From Metaphire vulgaris (lineage: Eukaryota > Annelida > Clitellata > Crassiclitellata > Megascolecidae): DNA of 64,000 nt. The DNA is taken from contig CM030834.1 of NCBI GenBank assembly GCA_018105865.1, positions 11,234,719 to 11,298,718 on the forward strand. The letters are read 5' to 3'. The position numbers and the translations under genes were made by a program. Positions 1 to 15,200 of this stretch are shown piece by piece (within the stretch, counting starts at the first letter, position 1; each line of letters starts with the position of its first letter). The notes beneath the pieces were generated by a model. That model did not search any database. It worked only from the letters and a program-made list of their open reading frames with translations, and was not told where the DNA came from.

Positions 1-2343
1 ATGGTTGCTGACATAACAATACATGGCACATGAAGAAGAAATGTCTAAAATGAATATTTAGTGGCCATTCACATCCATAGAAAGTGGTGATGCTAAGTCA
101 AAAATGGAGAACAAAGCATAATTGATGCACAGCTTGTTGGGGAATTGTTGACTGGAGAAGGGAAAAGTTCACATTTTGAATGAATGCCATGATTGAACAA
201 ATCTCATAAAATGCAAATTTTATATTGCTGCCAGTATTAGCCTCAGTGACTAGAAGTTTGTTTCAGAATCCGTATCTGATTAATTTGTTTACAGTTTTTA
301 TACTAAAAATTCACATTTCAGATAACCCATGAGCCTCTGTTTAATGCATTTAAATTACCCGTTCTAGATTTAGATTCAGAGTTTAGGGTTAGCAGAACTC
401 TGTTCAGCAAATAAGAGAAAGTGATTTGCACTATGTGGGCATAACATTAAAATTAATTTGAAATTACCCGACAAGTAATATATATAATGAGTTTCAAATA
501 TTCAGTACAGTATAATCCTGTTATAACAAACTTAACGGGTCTGGAAAGTTGTCTTGTAAATACCAACTAGACGGACAATAGAACTTCATCCATTATAACC
601 AAGAGGTGACAAATTCACTGGTGACAAATTCAATCAACAACCTGATGTGAGTTAAAACTCTTCTGCAACGGTTTCTACTACAGCTGTATATCATTATATT
701 TATATTCTGCTAATAGCATATGAAAGTGTCACTATGAACCATATTAATGTTTGCATTCTTAAAAACTGCTGTTTTAAATTCTTGAATGAAATTTAATTTC
801 TTGATCAATTTTAATAGTTTAAATTAGTGCATCAAAGCCAATACCGAATTTATGAATTTACATTATTGTCTAAACACAAAATGATCACTTTGATAAGCCA
901 GTCAACTTTTGAACAAAATCATAAAATTGTTTTAAACTACCAGTAAATGGCAGCATAATTTTTAAAACATGCAAATCATATAATTAAAAATGCAAAACAA
1001 GTTCAAAATCCATGCTTTCTTTCTGTTTCCATTAAAACTAATTGACTTTCTTAAAAGTCTTGTGAGACAGATTGATGAACCATGCAATTCATAGGTCAAC
1101 AATAATAACAAATTTTAGTAATTATTGATTTGATTCTACATGATTTTGAAATGTCAAATTTGAGAAGAATCTCTTTATAGCTGGAATGCTGGATGATTTT
1201 TGTCTCATAAATGTAGACTATTTTCATATGCCTTATAAACTCCTTGGTAAACTTCAGCAGCAGTTGACTTTAGGGACAACTGAAACCACAATAAGCATTT
1301 TGCAATTTACATTAAAGCCAATATTGCCACTATTAAAGACTTGTTATCATGTTATGCCCCAACCAAATGGTGGCATAAATAAAATAAAAACAGCACTAAA
1401 TTCAGATGGATGTCAAAGTCTGATGGTAAACAAAAGTGGATTAAAACAACCAAACTATTCATAGCATGTTGTCACTACATGAAGATTATTATGGGGCCAT
1501 TGCATAATTACGTAATGCTGGAAATGGCCTCTTTTGACCCACCACTGACTCGCCCTGTAATGATTAGTAACGTTTCAATAGACCCAGTAACCCAGTAACA
1601 TTTCAATAGACCCGCCTCGGCAGTAGGTAAATATTTTACAAATTACTTAATTTTTCTAGTTTAAAGTGCAATTACATTTATTATGCTTTGTAGATTATTT
1701 CCCGACATATTAAAGGAATCAAATTAATATTAAGGAATCCAAAAATAATAAAAAATTAATCAAAATTTCAATTTTAAAACAAAAAAATTGGAAAAATAAC
1801 CCATACATATTCCTAAATCTCTAGCTGTAGCTCTTTACCATTGGTAAATCGGTTTTAATAAGTGTTACATAATGTTAAGCTCACCTACCCACGTAATGTT
1901 TTCAAGGACTCCACCCACCCAGCATTACATAATTATGCAATGGCCCCTTATGGAAATAAAAAAGAAATATAATTATGCTCTGAAACAATATGACTTATGA
2001 TGTAAAAAAAACAAGATCCCTAATGATTACAGTTACTAGCACAGCAGATGTTCTTTGGCAGGTCACAGCCTTCATTTTCCTCAGGGCAACTGACTACTGA
2101 TTGTTGGCTGAAATTTTGGCAAGACTTTAAAAAACCCAGATAAACTCCTTGTGTCACAAATTCCAAATTTCCTGCTGGATAGCAATAGCTATATCCTGTC
2201 CTTTCCTATCTCCAATAATCTACCAAGCGCAACCTGGAAGCATTCAATGTCCAGTAATGTACAGTATTGTGTACAAGGTTCTGGTACATGCTTTTAATTT
2301 CATAAAACCTTACTGAGTTACATAATAAATAATTAAAGTTTAC
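1..2343. other. 3'-most intron of the beta-adaptin gene; no exon recognised
   Basis: AT-rich sequence downstream of the last resolved adaptin exon, which ends with a good donor (ATG|GTAAAC). I looked on the minus strand for the expected final 20-25 codons (family pattern SLKCRAPEV...ILKN) and did not find them. A short direct repeat lies near 1573-1612 (gacccagtaacccagtaaca and flanks). Small open frames here look like chance. Confidence 0.6.
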
Positions 2344-5300
2344 CATGAAATTTGGATTTCCTGGTTGAATTTTCAATTCTGCAAGCACCAAAATGCCATT
2401 TGTAAGTTTCATTGATTGATACAGCATATCCCAACCATCAATGCTTCGTTTAGCAACAGTAAATATGTTGTTTGTATGTAGTTTCTGGGTGGCAGCATCT
2501 AAAACAAAGTGAAACCAATCATGTCATTTACTAGGCATTAATTCAAAATGACCATCACGTGAACAGGCACTAATAACATATTCATCATTCATCTTGACAT
2601 TTTAATAAGCATTCACAAACATAGTATTTGGCTACATATTGATAGCACTTCAGCTTCACTATTGTGAAAAGATTAAAGTTTATAAAACAGCAAAATAATA
2701 AATGGAAATGATAGATAGACAGAAGCAAAAATCAAAATATAAACATCAACACACTTATTATCCAGAAAGAGTATCATGGTAATGGACATGATGCATTCTA
2801 TCAGTTTATAACAATTATTTCAATTTTGTTAATTTTATAAATGATGCAATTTCCATCAAATTCCTATGTATGGAAATCAATCAGTTTTGAAGTTTGTCAA
2901 CAATTTTTGTCAACAAATATAGGTAATTAAGAGAAGTAATAAGAAATTGATATGCATGCTAACACATATATATTCATATTCACACATACATAATGAAGGT
3001 GTTCTTGTCACTTTATATAAAGGGAAGGGCTCAAAACTGGAATGTGGAAATTATCGTCCGATTACTCTCCTGTCAGTACTGGGGAAGGTATTTTCCCACA
3101 TCCTACTCAGCCGGATACAGCCATTACTCCTTAAGACACGTAGACCACAACAATCTGGATTCACCCCCGGCAGATCCACTATAGATGCCATCCTAGCGTT
3201 AAGACTCCTTTCCGAGTTACACCCGGAGTTTGACCGCCCTCTGAATGTAGCCTACCTGGATATTAAGGCTGCATTTGATTCGGTGGATCGGACCGCTTTA
3301 TGGAAAGCATTGCGCGCCAAAGGAATTCCAGATATTTTGCTCCGTCTGATAGAAGATTTGCATCAGAATACGGGAGCTAGCATCCGGGTCAGTCAAAATC
3401 TCTCAGCTCGATTCTCAACTACATCTGGTGTGAGACAGGGTTGTATACTCGCACCAATCCTCTTCTGCATTGCCATCGACTGGATCTTAGATCACATGTC
3501 TGTGAACCATGGCATTAGCGTTGGGTCACACCGCTTCACAGACCTGGTCTACGCAGATGATACAACTTTGTTTCTACCTTCTGCTACCAATGCCTCTGAA
3601 TACCTCTCTAGTTTCAGCCATGCTTTTGCTCCACTTGGTATGAAGGTTTCCTGGACTAAAACCAAGTTACAGAACCTAGGATGTGGATCACAGCCCTCCT
3701 CTATCGTGGTTGATGGGGAGTGTGTTGAGTCAGTAGACAGTTTCACATACCTTGGTAGCGTGCAGTCCTCCAATGGACACTGTCATCAAGATCTGACCAG
3801 ACGCATCACCCTAGCCTCTACTGCCATGTTCTCCCTGCATAATATCTGGCAGGACAGGCGTCTCTCTCTGGTCATCAAGCTTCGTCTGTACCAGACACTT
3901 GTTCTGTCTGTCCTACTCTATGCGGCCGAGACCTGGACCTTACTCGCCTCAGATCTAAGTAAGCTGGAAGCCTTCCATATGAGGTACCAACGTCAGATCC
4001 TTGGAGTACACTGGTGTGACTTCATTACCAACGCGGAGATATCCTCACGGACTGGATTACCATCACTCAATGAATTGATAAGTAGGCGCCGCCTTGCAAT
4101 TTTTGGACATGCAGCCCGCCTCGAAGAGACAGTTCCTGTTCATCAAGCCCTCCGCTGCCACGTTGACCTATCCATCGGTCGTCCACCTGACCGATCATGG
4201 AAGCGCTGTCCTTGTCGTCCCAGGAAAAGATGGATCGACCACATCCGTTCCCAGACCAGCGAGATTCCATCTACTCTCTGGAGTCGTGCCATCCGGCGGG
4301 GTCATGGTCAAGGGGTGACGCAACGGCCCCCGCCGGCTACGCGCTTCTGATGATGATGATGACATACATAATTATTTATTATATATTTATATATTTTTTA
4401 TTAGCTATTATGCAGACCTGCATTATAATGTACATCCTTAAGTTCATATTGCATTTCACTCTGGACTGGAATTTCCTTCCATGTTGCCAAGAAAGTTAGC
4501 TTTTCCATCTTTCCGTCTTCCATAAACAAAATGTGCATTGGTACCAAGCAACTGAAGTACAAGACGTCAATGTTGTTCTTCACAGCAACCTTAGACATAA
4601 TTTTAAATCAAACAAACATTATTTCTTTCAATTATCTAACAGTCTTACTTTGGAATGGAGCTCAAATGCAGCACAAATAAGAAAATATAGGCTCCCCATA
4701 CAAGCCTAATCACACATACATACAATTGCACATTGATAAGTAACAGGTTACTATTATGTTGTTTGAAGTCAGTAATTAGGCTGTCCAAAATATTTAATAA
4801 TACTTAACAGAACAGCCAGCTTGTAACTGTAAGGAGTTTTAAGCTCAGACATTTAAGAGAAAATGAAATGTTTAACCCTTTCACTTCCAACCATATGGAA
4901 GATGACTGTGCCATGAAGAGAAAATTTTAGCTGCCATGTTTGCACTTAACCAAACAAGAATAGGTTAACCCCTTAAAAACTGACCTAAAAACTAGGTCAG
5001 GCATAACCCAATATTTACATAAAGCCAGCGTGCCAGTAGCAATGTTATTTACAGTGCCAGATATAGCTGGGCCTCTATGGGTTTATGCCAGATTGATCCG
5101 GCGGCTATGGCACTATAGAATTAAATAAGCCGCCGGATATATCCGGCGGTCTGGGCACTGAAGAGGTTAATATAAAATTCAATATTTAGAACAAAATGCA
5201 GTTCAATGTCAAGAATTTCAAGGAGATAATAGTTAAATTGGAGATGCATAGAAAACAGTACTTTTCTAAAACTGAAACATAAGAATGTAATCACTTAAAA

Positions 5301-6005
5301 TATTAAAATACAAACCCAGACAAAGTCTTTATACTATTCTGCTTACTATAAATACCTGCAAATTAGTTAATGGATCCATACGCTGTATGGGCCCACCAGT
5401 ACCAAGAGGCAGTGAAAAATTGATATTTTGGTTTGGCACCAGAGGACTTGAAATATTTAACTGCTGGGCAGGAACAAGTCCAAAACTACAAAATCACAAC
5501 GAAAATTATGTAACAATTAAGCTTACAATGTACATACACACACACTCACATACAATTGATAAATTGTGAGAGTAAAATTTATTTTAAAGGTCTAACAGAT
5601 CACATCTATCTCAGCATATTCTTTCATCTGTGTGTTAATCTTATCCACAATTTGTATGTTGTCTATCCAAATCATTCACTGTCTGTTTCTTATTCCTCTT
5701 TACGTTCCTTGTATATTTTCTGTTGAGGTAATCCTCACACTTCCTTGTAATACATCCAAAATAAATTAATTACTCTTTATTACTGCTCCCAATAAGTAAG
5801 TTTCTGTTCCAGCTTTCTCCTGTATCCAGTTGTTTCTCTTTATTTCAGTCCATCTAATTCTTACAGTCTGTCCTAAACCGTAAATTTCAAAGTTACGCAA
5901 TAAAACTACGTGACCAAATCGTCTCACGCCCAGTGTTCCTGAATAAACTTAAGACGCCTTATTTCGATATAGCAGCAGCACACTTGTAAAAGTCGCACCT
6001 CAGAA

Positions 6006-6054
<49 letters not shown>

Positions 6055-9000
6055 ATATCTATCTATCTATCTAAATCTCATCTGATGCCATTCTCTTGGT
6101 CTCCTCAGAGTCTATCACAAGTACTACTCCTCCTTATTGGCATTTTTCTAGATCTTGTAGCATTTTACTGTTTATCACTAGTACTATGTCATATGTACTT
6201 GTATCTAGAATTTCAACATTTCCAACTTCCATTTAAAACTCTAAATCTTCTATCATTTCCATATCAACTGTTACATCAACAGCATGCATTACTGCTGAAC
6301 TCCCTCAACTACCAGATGATTCGCAGAAACATTAACACTTACCACTTCCTTTCTATATAATATGATTAGTAACTAAACAAGACAAGATATCAAACATTGT
6401 TATCAAAAAAACACATAAAACATTTTTGCTGGTGTTCTTTTGCCTTCTGCACAAGTTTTCTAAGATTTAATACATACAGAAGTCTACTTCCTCTGCCTCA
6501 AAAAAATTATAAAACCAGTCTGTTTCCCTGCAAATTCTGTCTCACACTTTGTCTTTATTCTTTACAGTATTATATTTAGTTACCATTACTGTCATGAAAC
6601 ACTAGTCCTTGGCATGTAGTAAACAGGCATTCAACCAGATTTAACGAATATGTATGAAAATATTGGGAAGAAGTGACTGGCCAGAGAACTAACTGGACAG
6701 TCTATTTACATAAATACATCTAGGCATTCTCTAGGCAATGAAACATTCAAAAACAGATGGAAACAATTTTTTGAGTAAAAAATTTACTTGTCAAAAAATT
6801 GAAAATTTCTATTTACCTGTTCTTGTTAAACTGAATAGCAAAATTGGTCATAGGTTGAACAGCTTTATTGGCCAAATTCAGTTCCATAAAGATTTGTCCA
6901 TTCCTTCTAGAGAATGTTCCAGCAATCTCAAGACCTTTTCCTTTAGCAGTTGGTAGCCACATCTAACAGTCACTTCAAACAATGAATTATCAAAAACCGC
7001 TACTAAGCATTTTAATTGTAAGTTATTTCAACTTACAGTCAATACATGCTATAAATAACTTCTGTTCACTAATATTGATACAACACAAATGTAATTTTTA
7101 AATAAGTAAATCTCATGAATTTATATAGCACTCTCGTTAATAGTACCACAGTAGCTGCTTATTCTTTTAGGACCATAATGAATTCCATGTTTACTTTTAG
7201 CAAAGGCAATAAATAAGATAAAAAAAACTAATAATAAATAAAAAGTAACATTATTTTTATGAATCAAACACAAACAATGATTGGATGTTGACAGATTAAG
7301 CCAAACTTTAAAGTAGTCCAAAAAGATTGGGGAAAAAGGCAGAAAAGTTTGAAAATATAAAATAAGAATAATGACTTATTACTCAATCTGAATTAAACAG
7401 CATTAGAATGCCTGCCTTAGAACTAACATACTTCACGCCTTTATGTCAGCATATGCTCGGTGGCAACTTTTAAGTGTACCCGTGTAATGTTATATTTGCT
7501 CTAACATGGAACACATTAAACACATTTCAATCTAAAACATATATTTATGAGTGTACAGGTATATACCTCCAGTGATGGTACAAAGGCAGTCGAAGACTGC
7601 ACACCAAATACATCATCCATGCCCAAAACACCTGAACTTCCTCCTCCTCCAAGAAAGTCTGCTCCACCAGGAAACAGTTGAGATGTACCAAGCTGCAAAA
7701 AATGCACCACTTTCTTCTAATCCACTCTTATCAGAATTTGAAAACTAACCCACTTATCAAAAATGATTACACAATTATTCAGAACTCAAGAGAGCCTACT
7801 AAATGCCAAAAGAACATCAAAGAGCCAAAAGACATGGGGGGGGGGGTTCTTGGGACTTCCTTGTGGGTTGAAGTGGTTCTGGGGCTAATTATGAACCCAC
7901 GTTTGGTCCTAAAGACAAGATCAGATCTTGTAAAGATATAATGAAAAGTAGGTAAATATGACAAAGAAATCATTTACATGTGATCCTGTATGTTGGTTTC
8001 TTACAAATATTGAACTTCAAAATCATGAAATTTATTGGCAATCATTCAAGTCAGAGTTTTAAAGGGTTATATCTGCATGAATGCAGGATATAACACAAAG
8101 TGACTTCAGATTTAGATAGGCAGTGCCAAAAGCAAGATACATAGCCATCTTAAACCTTCCATCTCTACACACTGATAAGATATGACTTTCCACAATATTT
8201 AAAAAAATCAAACTGCAAATCTGCAAGTAGAAAAGTAGGCAGGGTACATTAGAGATTAATCATATCAAGAGAGATGTGAAGCTTAAGGTTGGGATTTCTT
8301 CATTTGGCAGAATAAGGTATTTTTTAAAGGAATTTCCTGGAGAAGAATTTCAGACAAGACTCCTACATGGCTGCACCAGCAGCCAGGGCATGACCCTGTA
8401 TCACTTAAGAACTATTTTTTTCTACAGAAATGCATCATAAAAATCACGTACAATGGAGCCAAGTCCATCGCCCAGAAGATCCATAATGTCTGTGCCTTGA
8501 CCCGAACCAGAACTGGTACCAAGACCACCAGAAGGAACCATCACGGAGGGCTGCTGAACCACAGATGGATTAATATCAAGGAGGTCTCCAATAAGGGAGT
8601 CAATGTTTGGAATGACTGCAGCCTGAGGCGTCACTTGAAGAGGTGGAAGTTCTGATGTCATGTCACTTGATCCCATTCTGAAGAATATCAAAATCTCCAT
8701 GCAGTGCTCCTTAAGCCAATAAGGGATAATATTCCTATGCAAACCCTAAATCTTCTGGCTATTTAACAAACTCTAAAGAGAAAATGTTTCAATCTAATCT
8801 GTGTAAAGTAAAGTCCTTCTCAAGGCTCATAGGGCAGTGCTGACCTCCGTTACCAAGGCCCTCAGCCAGGAGACTGGTGCAAGTTACACGATACAGGGTC
8901 AGTGATCTCGTGCAATGCGCCTGTTTACTCCGCAGAACAATCTGCTACTCAGCTGCCATCACCATCTGGCGAAAGAAGGCTAAGCCGACCTTAGGGCTCC

Positions 9001-9185
9001 TGCAGGTCTCGAACCCGCGACATTCTGCTCCATCGTTATTACCACTCTGCTAATTCCCTAATCTGTGTAAAGAGCATAAACTCAACCTAATTTGGCAGTA
9101 GTAAATTAGCAGTAATTTCTACTTGCAGATTTGTGCTCTAGACTTTGGCCTTCATCTTGCCCATGGTGCTGTAAAAATTGTCTTG

Positions 9186-9222
<37 letters not shown>

Positions 9223-12200
9223 TAATAATAATAATAATAATAACATTAATAATACTACTAATAAATATTTTATTACCTCCTTACTATGCTGTGACATTTT
9301 AAAGAAACAAATGCAAGCAGAGCTGAAAAGGAAAGAAACCTATGCAACACACCTTGGCAGAAGAGACTGTCTTGCTGGAACTCCACCTCTGCCTTCTATG
9401 AAAGCATTAGGGGGCTTGTGATATACTGACGAGAGGGTCGATATGTGACAGATGAGCTCATCCAGCAAAGATGGTTCAATGAGATCCGTCTCTTCTGAGA
9501 TCAGAGGTTTTTCAGAAAGCACAACCTCCTTAGCTGCCACTGGGTCAGTTGACAGAAGACGCCAGTATATGTATCCACGGTCTCGCAGGTCAGGATTGTC
9601 ACTGTCCTAGATACGTACAATAACTTCAATACATTCAACAGCCTCTCAACTTTGATTGCAATAGATAAAAGGTTGCGAGTATCTTTGATTTGGAATATCA
9701 TGTTGCTAAACAATCCACTCCACTTTACAACAGTCAAGCATAAGTTTTCAATCATACAAAAAAATACTAGCTAAAATAAATTCCAATTCATTTTCCAATA
9801 ATTCAAACAGCAGTTCCACGTAAAAGTTTCTCATTGTCGCTTACCTGGGTAGCTAGATTCAGCACCTGCTGGACCAATTCCTGTGCTCCTGTGGGTCTTT
9901 TCAAGAATAGTTTAACAACAGCAGTCAACAGCTGAAGCTGAACCTAAGAATACAATAAAACTAAATTAAACATAAATATATTAAGTCATTAACTAAATGC
10001 ATCAAATTTGTTCCTTTCAAAGTTTTCCTCAAAATAAATGGATATGAGCAACTATTATACCAGTCTATAATGTACTATTTAAAAATTAATTTTATGTACA
10101 TTAGCCAATATGATATCACTAAATAGTGAACACCAAAATATGAGATATCATCAGTTACCTGTGTGCCTTCATCGTGAAAGCTTTCCAAAAAACTTTCTAA
10201 CAGTTCGTCAGCATTCTCAATTCTCTCGGCATACTCTCCAATTATCCATATCATTGATGCCCTATGCAAAGAGATTCTAAATATTATTAAGTCTGGAAGA
10301 ACATAAACCTGTAGCTTTACAATAAGAATGGCTTTGGTAAAATTCCTTTTAAAAGTTAAACACCTAAAGTCTAAACTATGAGTTCCCAACTCTCTGGGTT
10401 ATCAATTTAGCAAGCCAAGATCAAAAGAGAAAACTATTTAAAAACCAAGCCCAAAAATGGTATATTTTAAAGCATTTTCTTTCAGTGGTGGTTCAAGAAT
10501 TGTTGGTATAGGTGAATTACATATTCAAGTTATTTAAGGGGAGGAGCCTGCTAACCAGAAAATCTAGTAAAACTTTGTCAGCCAAAAGTTATTTTATAGG
10601 TTTCAATTATAATAACTAGATGGCCTCAGAGTAAACGTATGAACTTCAATATTTAAAAAATAAAAATGGTAGAAATAAATATTTCTGATGTTAAATTCCA
10701 AATTAGAGGCACTAAATACTAATGTCAATATTAATTAATTACTTTAAACCATATGACAATTACATTTGAAACATTTTCTAACCTTGCTTCTGGTTCATCC
10801 AAAGTATCTAAGTTTTCACAAAGTGTTGCAATAATACTCTCATATTTATTTGGATATTTTCTAAAAATGTCCTACAAAAGATATATATCAATTTTGTAAT
10901 ATTGATAAAATCAGCTTCAAAAAGGCCAAACAACCAATGATATTCTACAATAAGACTACATATTAACAGATTAAATTCAGTAAAAAAAGCACACACGATG
11001 ATTGCTATTGATAAAGTATCAGCAATAATCTGGTAACACTATAGATTACCGTAATCTCTATCTGAAATAAACCGTCCTGCCAAGATACAAAATCTGTAAT
11101 AATAACTTTCTCCCTCTTGTTAAAGAGAAGCTAAAATTGTCATGTATGCACCCATTATAAACTCTGGCAGTTAAAGATACAAATCATGCATAATAAAAAC
11201 AGAACATCTGACTTGCCTTAATCACAACAATAGCCTCCTGTACGACATAATTGACCTTGGTCTGAATGAGATCGAGTAGTGTGCTCACACATCGCTCGGC
11301 AGCCTGCTCGACTTTGATTGCACATCGGCCGATAGCACGAACTGACTTTCTCACAAAATCAACATCAACTTCAGTAGCATATCTATTGGAAAACACAAAC
11401 CAGCAAAGATAAATCATCTCAACTACGGTCAAAAACTTTTAATCACAAAGTAAAACGTATCCAACGTATCCAAACCAAAATAGATTAGCATATATGCTAC
11501 AAGTACAAGCACTACAGGCAAATCAAAGCTCATTAACAAATATTCGTAAAAAAAATATACCCACTCCTTTAGTTCTGCCAGAACCTGAGCAATGTTTTGG
11601 TGATTTGTAAGACGTATCATAATATCCAGTTTCTCCAATTTCACATAGATTGGGTCATTGTACTTAACAAAAAACACTTTCATCTCACTCTTTAGTATGT
11701 CAGGCCTGAAAAACAAAGCAGTACGTCACTAGATGCTGATCTCTCCATTAAAAACAAAAATTAAAGCTTATATTCAAGCATTCAAATTACTCAAAATCAA
11801 ATATCAAAATTACTTCATTAAAATTCTCACTCTAAAAATTGTGTTATCATAACCATGGTAATCGATATCATCGTCAGCCAAGCCTTTTCAGATGCAGCAT
11901 AATCCAAAAAGAGGCAATAAATACAGCTTAGCAGAAATTATCAGCAACCACTCGGTTGAAATACGTATAACAATGCACAATCCAAACCAATAATTTCACT
12001 CATATTATTAATACTGTATATACTCGAGATAAAGTCGATCCGAGTATAAGTCGACCCCTAGATTTTGGGTATTTGAAGGTGTCTAAAGTCATTGACCCGG
12101 GAATAAGTCGAAGTGACGTCATCGCGGCGAACCCTCTTGAGGTGATAGTGAGAGTCGGAACAATGGCGGATGCGAAGTGGGCATGTGGCGGCAGCGGCGC

Positions 12201-15200
12201 CATTGTTTTGATTGAAAAACTGCGTTTTAGCTTTGAACTATCGAGAAACTGAATGATTTTCACATTCCCAGATTGATTCCTGACGATTAAGAAAATTTTA
12301 AACCTGCTATTCGCTCATTCTTGACAATATAAAAATCTTAATTACCGGTAATCTTGAATTTTTTATATTTATGTAGCGCCAATATTTAATTAATATTTAT
12401 GTGGCGTCTATAAATTACCAATCTTAAAAGCGCTGACGTGAACTTTTATTTAGATGCCGTAGCGTATGTTGAAAATAATTACACAGTTAGTTAAATTAAT
12501 TATTTTCGACATGCTATGTATGGAAACTTTACCCAACAGTTAGTGCCTCGCGTATAAGTCGAGGTCAGGATATATAACCTGTGAATTGGCCTAAAATTTC
12601 TCGACTTTATCACGAATATATACGGTACCAGTTCACAGTTGGCAATATGGCAATGAAGCCAAATATAATACAAACCTTTTCTGGACAATGAAGTTAATAT
12701 TTCTGAGCGATACATATTGAATTTCTGGCTCTGTAGCGAGAAGAGTGACGAGTGGAGGAGCCAGCTTTTTTATCAGCATAGAAAAGAAATCTGACTTAGG
12801 ATCAATCATTTCCATCAGTTTCATGATTACCTGAAAAAAATAAAACAAAGTTCTGAACTGCAAACTAATTAAATTACAATAACTAAAAGATTCTGACAGC
12901 TTGAAAATTCCATTTGCAATAAGACCACAAACTTTAACAAGAAGTCTTGTACTGGACATGGACATGTACAGAGAAGCCATGAAGACACGATGCAAAGAAC
13001 ATAACAACAGGGCATAATGCCCAAAAAAGGAAGCGACGTCGACCAAACTGCAGATGGACAGACGACATAGAAGGCTGGACTAGGATGAAACCAACATCAG
13101 CCATAAGAGAAACAGAAGATAGAGACAACTGGAATCATATCACCTGTTCTGCCACCTTAATTTCAAAAGCCTAAGGAAAAAGTACCTGAAGATGATGATG
13201 ACGATGGTGGTGGTGGTGGTGATGATGATGATGATGATGATGATACTGATGACTTCTACTGCAAACCTAACTACAGCAGCAGACCTTAAGCCACATTTCA
13301 ATCAAATGCAATAAGCACCTTAATTGCAGACAACACCACTGCTGAATTAGCGTGAGCCAAGCGTGGTGTCACGCGCTCACAGATGCTCTGGGCCTCCCGT
13401 TCATCCTTTGGAATGTAATCAGCAACTGCATCAAGGATAAAAACCTGACCCCATCTGCACAGAAAAATATGAACACCTCAAACATCAACTTGTCATTCAG
13501 CGACTACAACAGTTACTCAAATATATACTCATGACAGCTGTTGTAAAATCATTCTGTATTATCAATCATTAAATTTTAACTTAAATCACTGGGGCAGATT
13601 TTAAAATAACAGTATATAATTAGTAAAAACCAAAAAATTTGAACATACTCTGTACACTCATTAAGTGCAGTCAACAGCTTATTAATAATCTGTGGATTTA
13701 AATCGATGATTTGACTCGCAGTTGGAGAGGTTTCCATAATCTCAGATATTGCAGCAACTGCATTAGCCACAACCTATACAAATGTACAAACAAATCAGAC
13801 AAAGAATAAAGCTGAAATCCATAAAAACAGTGGCATTTAAAAATTTCTCTGTAATACAATTCTGAAAAACAACTGTCAGATTTCAAAACTAGTTCAACAG
13901 AGAAAACACTTTCATCTGTAATTAAGTAACTCTCCACAGCAAAAACACAGCTACCAAGCACATGGATACAATGTAGAAATCATAATGACAGTATTGGGAT
14001 CCTCTGCTAAAAACAACAAAGCTACGACATAGTTATCATACAATGCACAGCATGGTACAAAAGTTGATCTGGTGTTGGTAACTGAAAACATGACCAATCA
14101 AAATATAGAATCACATGCTGGATTTCCACAGACTCCTTTTGCAAGCATGTTAGTTTAAATGAGGATTACTGCAAATCAATCCAGCATATATATTGTCAAT
14201 GATCTTATAGAGGTAAATGTGACAATGATCTTATAGAGTAAATATGACAAAACTGATATGGATTAACAAGCCCACTTTGTGGCTGACAAAATGAGTGCAA
14301 TATGATGAATTCTTTTGTAATTGATGTGGATTCAATTGCTAATTCAGCGAGAAAATAGTGTACTACTACTCAGTGACAAAGATGATAACAGCAAAAACTT
14401 CAGTATTGACATCAAGCCATTGCCTGTTCTACTCTTGCTCAAAATGCACCAACCAATGTACTTTTTGATATTAACTCTCCAAGGTCACCATTTGTTGCCT
14501 TGGTTTTCAATAAAATAATCGTTATTGCTTTGGTCAAATTTAGTTAAAATTAATTGCAGCTACAATTGCAGCTACAATGCAAAATCAAAAAAAGAAAACA
14601 CTAAATAAAACTTTCTGAATCTACTTCATACAATTCTTCATTTGCAACATATTTCAAACAGCATAAAATTGTTTCATTCAAGTCACAAGAACATTATAAA
14701 ATTTAATTTAAACAATTCTAGTTTTCATTAAGGTAGTTTCAACGGTGCTTATTCTTTCATCATTTTCATATATTTTTGATACTCGTGGCTAATTTCAATA
14801 CATTGTTTTAATATGCACTTTAACTTGCATTGTGTCCTAATGTAATATTTCAGTGTTTGTCCTCCAAATAGTGTATTAAATCGATGGTTTACTGTACAGC
14901 ATTCGCTCATGATATCTGATTTTAACCTTTTCCTCGGGTTAGCCGTCTTAAGACGGCGGCGGAAAACTTTGACCAAACGGGGTTAGCCGTCTATAAACGG
15001 CGCGCTATATAAGCGACTGCGTACTGCGGACCTGCACGATTTTCAAAAATCCAACGCGGGGACCGAGTTAGCTCACATCCATTCGATAGGCGGCAGCACC
15101 GTTTTCGATAATACTGACTATATATGCAAGGGATATTGACTGTAGACTGACCAAGGCTGGAAAATGTATAGGAAAAATCTTCAGCCGGAGGCTAGAATGG

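Noticed and set aside
9106..9297. Open frames of poly-Leu or poly-Asn across the AAT repeat
   Set aside because: They are translations of the microsatellite, with no splice or homology support.
13352..13534. 60-residue plus-strand open frame
   Set aside because: It is antisense to adaptin exon 13454-13319, which has the clear family match.
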